From: SHXR01 sp046160305
Lineage (GTDB): Bacteria > Pseudomonadota > Gammaproteobacteria > Burkholderiales > SG8-39
Assembly (NCBI GenBank): GCA_046160305.1
Contig: JBJXGX010000160.1
Location: forward strand, 1-64,000
Direction: 5' to 3'
Length of the DNA stretch: 64,000 bases
Position numbers and translations under genes: made by a program. Positions 59,476 to 64,000 of this stretch are shown here, one piece after another (the stretch's first letter is position 1; the number at the start of each line of letters is the position of its first letter). The notes beneath the pieces are model-generated. The model did not search any database, was not told where the DNA came from, and saw nothing but the letters and a program-made list of their open reading frames with translations.

Positions 59476-60696
59476 ATGTCTGTCGAGCATGAAAGCGTCA
59501 TCCCCGATTCGCCGCGATTTCCATTCCGGCGACAGTGCCCGTTCGACCCGCCACCCGAATATGCAAAGGCCCGCGCGGCCGGCCCATTGCATAGCGTCAC
59601 ATTATGGAATGGCAAGCGCGCATGGCTGGTGACCCGCTATGACGAAGTGCGTTCGGTATTGATGGACGACCGGCGCTTCAGTGGTGCCATGGCGCAACCG
59701 GATTTCCCGACCGTGACCGAGGCACGCGTCATCGTGGACCGGAACGAGCGCGCGTTCGTCGGCATGGACAATCCGCTGCACGATCACTATCGACGCATGT
59801 TCACGCGCGAGTTCAGCGTGCGCCGGATGTTGGCCTTCAAGCCGAGGATCGCGCAGATTGCCGAAGATCTGATCGACGAGATCGAAGCAGAGGGCCCGCC
59901 GCTTGATCTGGTGAGCACATTGGCGGTGAAATTTCCGTCGCTGGTGATGTCCGCACTGTTCGGATCGCCTTACTCGGACCATCCGTTCATCATTCGCTGC
60001 GCTGTCGCCCGGCACGGTCTTACGCAGACACCGGACGAAGCGCAGAGCAAGGCACGTGAGCTGGCCGCGTACGTTCGCCGACTGATCGATCGGAAAGAAG
60101 CTGAAACCGGCGATGACATGGTGAGTCGCATTATCGAAGAGCATGTGAAGCCGGGCAACCTGAGTCGCGACGACTTTGCCGAGATCGGCGCGATGATCCT
60201 GCGCGCGGGGCACGACACGACGACCAACATGATCGGCATGGGAACGCTTCTGATCCTGCAGGACGACTCTTTGCGTCGAAGCCTGATCGAGCATCCCGCA
60301 CTGATCGAAGGTGCGGTCGAGGAGTTGCTGCGCTTCGTGACGCCGGTGCAGTTCTCGCCGCGACGCGTGGCGCTGGAAGATGTAGAGATCGGTGGCGTCT
60401 TGGTGCGTAAAGGCGAAGGGCTGTTCCTCCTGCTGGCTTCGGTCAACAGGGATGAAAGCGTTTTTCCGAATCCGGATGCCGTCGATTTCGAGCGTGACGC
60501 CTCCGCACAGCTCGCGTTCGGCTACGGCATTCACCAGTGTCTTGGGCAAATGCTTGCCCGCTACGAGCTTCACATCCTGTTCGCCGTGCTGCTGAGACGA
60601 TTGCCGGCGCTACGGCTTGCCGTGCCGCTTGCGGACATTCGCTTCAAGCACGATATGCAGATCTACGGCATCCACAATCTGCCGGTAACCTGGTAG
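59476..60696 (+). CDS. Cytochrome P450
   Basis: The soluble 406-residue bacterial P450 shows I-helix AGHDTT (244-249) for oxygen activation, ExxR as Glu283-Leu-Leu-Arg286, and heme loop FGYGIHQCLGQ with axial Cys355. No membrane anchor is present. The open frame starts upstream (59389), but ATG at 59476 (SVEHESVI) gives a typical length. The ferredoxin downstream should be its electron donor; a reductase is not in view. Substrate unknown; alicyclic or terpenoid acids are plausible given the CoA-transferase and dehydrogenase nearby. Confidence 0.93.
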   Translation: MSVEHESVIPDSPRFPFRRQCPFDPPPEYAKARAAGPLHSVTLWNGKRAWLVTRYDEVRSVLMDDRRFSGAMAQPDFPTVTEARVIVDRNERAFVGMDNPLHDHYRRMFTREFSVRRMLAFKPRIAQIAEDLIDEIEAEGPPLDLVSTLAVKFPSLVMSALFGSPYSDHPFIIRCAVARHGLTQTPDEAQSKARELAAYVRRLIDRKEAETGDDMVSRIIEEHVKPGNLSRDDFAEIGAMILRAGHDTTTNMIGMGTLLILQDDSLRRSLIEHPALIEGAVEELLRFVTPVQFSPRRVALEDVEIGGVLVRKGEGLFLLLASVNRDESVFPNPDAVDFERDASAQLAFGYGIHQCLGQMLARYELHILFAVLLRRLPALRLAVPLADIRFKHDMQIYGIHNLPVTW

Positions 60697-60708
60697 GCAC
60701 GGTGGTAA

Positions 60709-60892
60709 GGATACGACTCGTGATTAGCAATGATCCTCCGCTACGCTACGAATCATGGCCAATCACCCAAAGATTTTGTACGAACAAGGGGAGAAAGACC
60801 CCCTTGTGTATCCCCCATAGGAACAAGGAAGCTTCGCCCCCTTGTTGATCCCCTCCACAGCGGAGTTTCATTGCTAATCAGGATACGAGTTG
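60709..60892 (+). mobile_element. MITE-like insertion (160 bp) between P450 and ferredoxin, with imperfect target duplication
   Basis: TGATTAGCAATG at 60721 and CATTGCTAATCA at 60869-60880 are perfect 12-bp inverted ends, with further pairing CCTCCGCT/AGCGGAG just inside. Outside, GGATACGACTCG (60709-60720) and GGATACGAGTTG (60881-60892) match at 10 of 12 positions, as a diverged target-site duplication would. Inner ACAAGGGG and CCCCCTTGT blocks give more hairpins. There is no transposase, so this is a non-autonomous palindromic element. It separates genes that in the pre-insertion state would have been almost contiguous. Confidence 0.75.
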
Positions 60893-61074
60893 ATCCGGCA
60901 CGATGCATCGGATCCGGGCAATGTGTCCGGACAGTCCCCGGCGTATTTGATCAACGCGAAGAGGATGGCATTGTCGTGTTGCTTGATGCGAATCCCGCCG
61001 GCGCTCTCGTCGAGCGGGTTCGCAAGGCGGCCAGACTTTGTCCATCGCAGTCCATACGGATCGAAGAAACCTAG
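60871..61074 (+). CDS. [3Fe-4S]-type ferredoxin (P450 redox partner)
   Basis: The 67-residue ferredoxin reads MLIRIRVDPARCIGSGQCVRTV with Cys12 and Cys18 (C-x5-C) and Cys57 followed by Pro (ARLCPSQ). These are the three ligands of the [3Fe-4S] ferredoxins that serve bacterial P450s. The chosen start is TTG at 60871 with CGGAG 5 nt upstream. Both lie within the right arm of the MITE-like element, so the insertion supplies the initiation signals. An in-frame ATG at 60730 would add 47 residues translated from the element, which is less likely. Confidence 0.85.
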   Translation: MLIRIRVDPARCIGSGQCVRTVPGVFDQREEDGIVVLLDANPAGALVERVRKAARLCPSQSIRIEET

Positions 61075-61089
61075 ATAGGAGGCATCACC

Positions 61090-62055
61090 ATGCGCTCAAT
61101 GAGACATCTCGCACTTGCCCTGGCATGCGCGACCATCGCGGCCGGCGCGCTCGCCCAGGAATTTCCGACCAAGCCGATCCGCTTGTTGATTCCGTTTCCA
61201 CCCGGCGGCGGCACCGATTTCGTTTCGCGCATCGTTGCCAACAAGCTTGCCGATACGCTCAAGTGGAATGTGGTTCCGGAAAATCGCCCCGGTGCGTCGG
61301 GCAACATCGCGATCGAAGCCACCGCGAAATCGCCGGCCGATGGCTATACCATCGTCATGGGGCAGTCGGACAACATGATGCTTGGACCTTGGCTCTATCC
61401 GAGCGTGGGGTATGACACCGTGAAGAGCTTCGTGCCGATCGTTCAAGTGTCGAGAACATCGCTTGCGATGGTGAGTGCCGCCAAATCGCCGCTTGCATCG
61501 CCCGCCGATCTCGTCGCACGGGGTAAGTCGCCGGCAGGATTGAGTTGGGCGACCGCCGGGAACGGCTCGGTCGGACATGTGTTCGGGGAGCAATTCCAGC
61601 GCGCCGCGGGCATCAAGATCCTGCAAGTTCCCTACAAGGGCGCCACACCCGCACTCGCCGACGTCATGGGTGGGCAGGTCGACGTTGCCATCATGTCGGT
61701 CCCATCTGTCTTGGGCTTGGTGAAAAGCGGCAAGCTGACGGCCGTGGCGGTGAGCTCGGCGCAGCGCTCGGCGGCATTGCCTGCAACGCCCACCCTCGAC
61801 GAATCCGGTCAGCGAGGCCTCGACGTGACCATCTGGCTCGGACTGTTCGCCCCGATCGGTACGCCTGAACCGATCATCGCCCGCTTGAACGCCGAAGTGA
61901 ACAAGGTACTCCAGTCACCGGATGTGATCGAGAAAGTCACTGCCCAGGGCGTGAGCGTGGCAGGCGGCACATCGGAGGACTTTGCGGCGTTTGTTCGCAC
62001 CGACTATGAGCGATGGGGGCGCGTCGTCAAGGAATCGGGCGTGAAGTTGGAATAA
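61090..62055 (+). CDS. Bug-family tripartite tricarboxylate transporter substrate-binding protein (5)
   Basis: The periplasmic receptor has 321 residues. The signal peptide (MRSMRHLALALACATIAAGA, cleavage near LAQ) is followed by EFPTKPIRLLIPFPPGGGTDFVSR and NVVPENRPGASGNIA. AGGAGG sits 7 nt before the ATG (a second ATG three codons on is possible). It follows the ferredoxin by 15 nt and precedes the CoA transferase by 16 nt, so it belongs to the cluster and probably captures the acid that the cluster degrades. Confidence 0.93.
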   Translation: MRSMRHLALALACATIAAGALAQEFPTKPIRLLIPFPPGGGTDFVSRIVANKLADTLKWNVVPENRPGASGNIAIEATAKSPADGYTIVMGQSDNMMLGPWLYPSVGYDTVKSFVPIVQVSRTSLAMVSAAKSPLASPADLVARGKSPAGLSWATAGNGSVGHVFGEQFQRAAGIKILQVPYKGATPALADVMGGQVDVAIMSVPSVLGLVKSGKLTAVAVSSAQRSAALPATPTLDESGQRGLDVTIWLGLFAPIGTPEPIIARLNAEVNKVLQSPDVIEKVTAQGVSVAGGTSEDFAAFVRTDYERWGRVVKESGVKLE

Positions 62056-62071
62056 CGCGCGGGAGGCGACG

Positions 62072-63253
62072 ATGCAACTCGATGGCATCCGCGTCGTCGA
62101 TCTGACCCGCATCCTCTCCGGACCATTTTGTTCGATGTTCCTTGCGGACATGGGCGCGGAGGTGATCAAGATCGAAGACCCCGATGAAGGTGATCCCGTT
62201 CGCAAGCAGGGCGCGGCGCGCAACGGGTACTCGCTCTATTTCGCCAATTTCAATCGCAACAAGCGTTCGCTCACCCTCGATCTTCGCACCGACGACGGAC
62301 GCGAGATCTTGCGAAGCCTCGTGCGGAAGGCCGATGTCGTCGTCAACAACTATCGGCCCGGCGTCATGGACAAGATGGGCTTCGGACGTGACGCATTGCG
62401 TGCGGTGAAGCCCGATATCGTCAGTTGCCACGTCACCGGCTTTGGCCTTGACGGACCCTATGCGAGTCGCCCATCGTTCGATTTCATTGCACAGGCGATG
62501 AGCGGATTCATGAGTGTCAACGGCGATCCGAACGGGCCGCCGATGCGCGCGGCGCCGCCGATCTCCGATCTGGTTGCGGGTGCCTATGCGGCGATGGGCA
62601 TCCTTGCAGCGCTAGTGCGGCGGGCGCGCACCGGGGAGGGCGAGGAGGTCGCGACTGCGCTTACAGACGGCATGACCAGCATGCTCGCGTTTCTGGCGAC
62701 CAACTGGTTCGCGACGGGCAATCTGCCGTTGCGAACCGGGAACGATCACGCACTCGCGTCCCCGTACGGCCTCTTCGAAGCCTCCGATGGCCAGGTTGCG
62801 ATCGCGCCAAGCAACGATACGTACTACTTCAAGTTGCTCGCCGCGCTCGATCTGGAGCATCTCCGGGATCGGCCGGAATTCAACACCAACGACAGCCGCT
62901 TCGAGCATCGCGGGGCGATCAATGCGGCCTTGAACGAGCGGACCCGCAAGAAATCCATCGCCCACTGGATCGATGTGCTGAACAAAGCGGGCATCCCGTG
63001 CGGGCGGGTGTTGAACATCGGCGAGGTGTTCGCCGACCCGCAGACCGTACATCAGCGTATGCGCATCACGATCGATCACCCGCTGCATGGTCCACTTGAT
63101 GTGCTCGGATTTCCGATCAAGTTCACCGATGCGCCTTGCCGCATGCATCGTCCGCCGCCCGCGCTGGGCGCCGATACGGACGAAATTCTTCGCGATCTGG
63201 GACTGAGCAAGTCCAAGATCGCCGGGCTGCGCGAGCGAAGTGTGATCCGCTAG
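62072..63253 (+). CDS. CaiB/BaiF-type (class III) CoA transferase
   Basis: The 393-residue protein has the family N-terminus MQLDGIRVVDLTRILSGPFCSMFLADMGAEVIKIEDPDEGDPVR, RNKRSLTLDLRTDDGREIL, DVVVNNYRPGVMDKMGFG, and FDFIAQAMSGFMSVNGDPNGPPMRAAPPISDLVAGAYA. The last contains the Asp of the SDLVAG region that forms the aspartyl-CoA/anhydride intermediate in this family. It transfers CoA onto a carboxylic acid to start its beta-oxidation-like breakdown. AGGAGGCG-type purines precede the ATG. It is followed by a BadH-like dehydrogenase after 41 nt. Confidence 0.9.
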   Translation: MQLDGIRVVDLTRILSGPFCSMFLADMGAEVIKIEDPDEGDPVRKQGAARNGYSLYFANFNRNKRSLTLDLRTDDGREILRSLVRKADVVVNNYRPGVMDKMGFGRDALRAVKPDIVSCHVTGFGLDGPYASRPSFDFIAQAMSGFMSVNGDPNGPPMRAAPPISDLVAGAYAAMGILAALVRRARTGEGEEVATALTDGMTSMLAFLATNWFATGNLPLRTGNDHALASPYGLFEASDGQVAIAPSNDTYYFKLLAALDLEHLRDRPEFNTNDSRFEHRGAINAALNERTRKKSIAHWIDVLNKAGIPCGRVLNIGEVFADPQTVHQRMRITIDHPLHGPLDVLGFPIKFTDAPCRMHRPPPALGADTDEILRDLGLSKSKIAGLRERSVIR

Positions 63254-63294
63254 TTCGCACATCGGCGGCCCATTCACCGAGACCGAGGAGAACC

Positions 63295-64000
63295 ATGAGC
63301 ACCTTCGCAAACAAGACGATTATCGTCACTGGTGGCGCCGGAGGCATCGGCGGGGCAACGTGCCGCCGCTTCGCGCAAGCGGGCGGGCGTGTCGGCATCC
63401 TCGATTTGAATGTCGACGCGGCTCGGGGTTTGGCGGGCGAAATCGAGGCGGCGGGTGGCCGGGCGGAAGCGATGCGCTGTGATATCACCGATGCCGCGAG
63501 TGTGCGCGATGCGGTGGCTGCGAGCATCGAACGCCTGGGTGCCATCGACGTTCTCGTCAACAACGCGGGTTGGGATGTGTTTCGGCCTTTCGTCAAGACC
63601 GATCCCGCCCTCTGGGAGCGGTTGATTGCCGTCAATCTCATCGGGGCGCTGCATATGCATCACGCGGTGCTGCCGGGGATGGTTGAACGCAGGCAAGGGC
63701 GGATCGTCAATGTCTCCTCCGATGCGGCGCGGGTCGGATCGTCAGGTGAAGCTGTCTATGCCGCCTGCAAAGGCGGCTTGGTCGCCTTCTCCAAAACGCT
63801 TGCACGCGAGCATGCCCGGCATGGCATCACCGTCAATGTGGTGTGTCCCGGGCCGACCGACACAGCGCTCTTCGACGGTTTCAAGAATGCCGCCGGCAAT
63901 CCGGAGAAACTCGTGCAAGCCTTCGAGCGGTCGATTCCACTCGGTCGCATCGGCAAGCCCGACGATCTGCCTGGTGCGATCCTATTCTTCGCAAGTGATG
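63295..64000 (+). CDS. Short-chain dehydrogenase, BadH-like (2-hydroxycyclohexanecarboxyl-CoA dehydrogenase type); runs off the window
   Basis: 235 codons are visible before the window end. TGGAGGIGGATCRRFAQAGG is the cofactor motif. NNAGWDVFRPFVKTDPALWERLIAVNLIGALHMHHAVLPGMVERRQGRIVNVSSDAARVGSSGEAVYAACKGG holds Ser, Tyr and Lys (YAACK). The AGWDVF, HMHHAVLPGM and DAARVGSSGEAVYAACKGG strings are those I associate with BadH of cyclohexanecarboxylate degradation. It would oxidise 2-hydroxycyclohexanecarboxyl-CoA to the ketone. GAGGAG precedes the ATG. The C-terminus lies outside the window. Confidence 0.8.
   Translation, partial: MSTFANKTIIVTGGAGGIGGATCRRFAQAGGRVGILDLNVDAARGLAGEIEAAGGRAEAMRCDITDAASVRDAVAASIERLGAIDVLVNNAGWDVFRPFVKTDPALWERLIAVNLIGALHMHHAVLPGMVERRQGRIVNVSSDAARVGSSGEAVYAACKGGLVAFSKTLAREHARHGITVNVVCPGPTDTALFDGFKNAAGNPEKLVQAFERSIPLGRIGKPDDLPGAILFFASD

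Noticed and set aside
60730..60870. 47-residue N-terminal extension of the ferredoxin from an upstream ATG
   Set aside because: This part would be translated from the palindromic element and resembles no ferredoxin. The TTG at 60871 has a Shine-Dalgarno and gives the standard 67-residue length.

Overview
The window is GC-rich bacterial chromosome, most likely from a betaproteobacterium of the Burkholderiales type. The support is the gene order rpsF-priB-rpsR-rplI after rnr-rlmB, a class I poly(hydroxyalkanoate) locus (phasin, phaC, phaB), and five separate Bug-family (tripartite tricarboxylate transporter type) periplasmic binding proteins with no permease genes beside them. Such orphan receptors are a hallmark of Bordetella/Cupriavidus-like genomes. 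No phage genes, transposase genes or CRISPR arrays were seen. Intergenic spaces contain several palindromic repeat elements.

Layout. 1-5.2 kb: a long palindromic element, a ring-cleavage-type VOC dioxygenase, a decayed UPF0175/PIN toxin-antitoxin pair, two Bug receptors, a small VOC protein, and a cassette-like small gene followed by an attC-like site. 5.3-11.7 kb: an FMN alpha-hydroxyacid oxidase; a minus-strand operon of a degenerate-Rieske oxygenase subunit, a Rieske-only subunit and a glutathione transferase; a SAM methyltransferase; and an HsaA-like flavin monooxygenase coupled to a DUF6445-like protein. 11.8-16.4 kb: a complete TRAP transporter whose receptor gene is tandemly duplicated with its promoter. 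16.7-25.4 kb: a divergent LysR/NmrA-like pair, two exported SAM-methyltransferase-fold proteins, a lipoprotein-like hydrolase, an aminotransferase, AcuI/YhdH and an amidase. 25.6-36.9 kb: an ornithine-cyclodeaminase-like enzyme, a hydrolase, a haem-oxygenase-like metalloenzyme candidate, a Bug receptor, a membrane protein with a spermidine-synthase domain, an M48 lipoprotein peptidase, MaoC + HpcH/HpaI lyase, an ACMSD-like amidohydrolase, dienelactone hydrolase and DoxX. 37-42.8 kb: an EthD-like protein divergent from a complete Rieske oxygenase, a seven-repeat FG-GAP lipoprotein, and two SDRs.

42.8-49 kb is a six-gene minus-strand catabolic operon: 6PGDH-like oxidoreductase, DHPH-like FAD monooxygenase, amidase, alpha/beta-hydrolase fold protein lacking its serine, enoyl-CoA hydratase and Bug receptor. 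Its best reading is N-heterocycle (pyridine-type) degradation. 49.1-54.3 kb is housekeeping: tRNA-Leu(CAG), rnr, rlmB and the ribosomal protein operon. 54.8-58.4 kb is the PHA locus. 58.4-64 kb is a catabolic cluster: SMP-30-like lactonase, cytochrome P450, [3Fe-4S] ferredoxin, Bug receptor, CaiB-type CoA transferase and a BadH-like dehydrogenase cut by the window end.

The genes describe a scavenger of carboxylates and aromatic, alicyclic or heterocyclic acids. Solutes are caught by Bug/TRAP receptors, activated by oxygenases or CoA transfer, and processed by hydratases, lyases and dehydrogenases. Excess carbon is stored as PHB. The most notable signals are a MITE-like insertion between P450 and ferredoxin that appears to have rebuilt the ferredoxin start site, a Rieske oxygenase whose two metal centres lie on two different polypeptides, a solitary attC-like site, and a hydrolase whose nucleophile is replaced by glycine.
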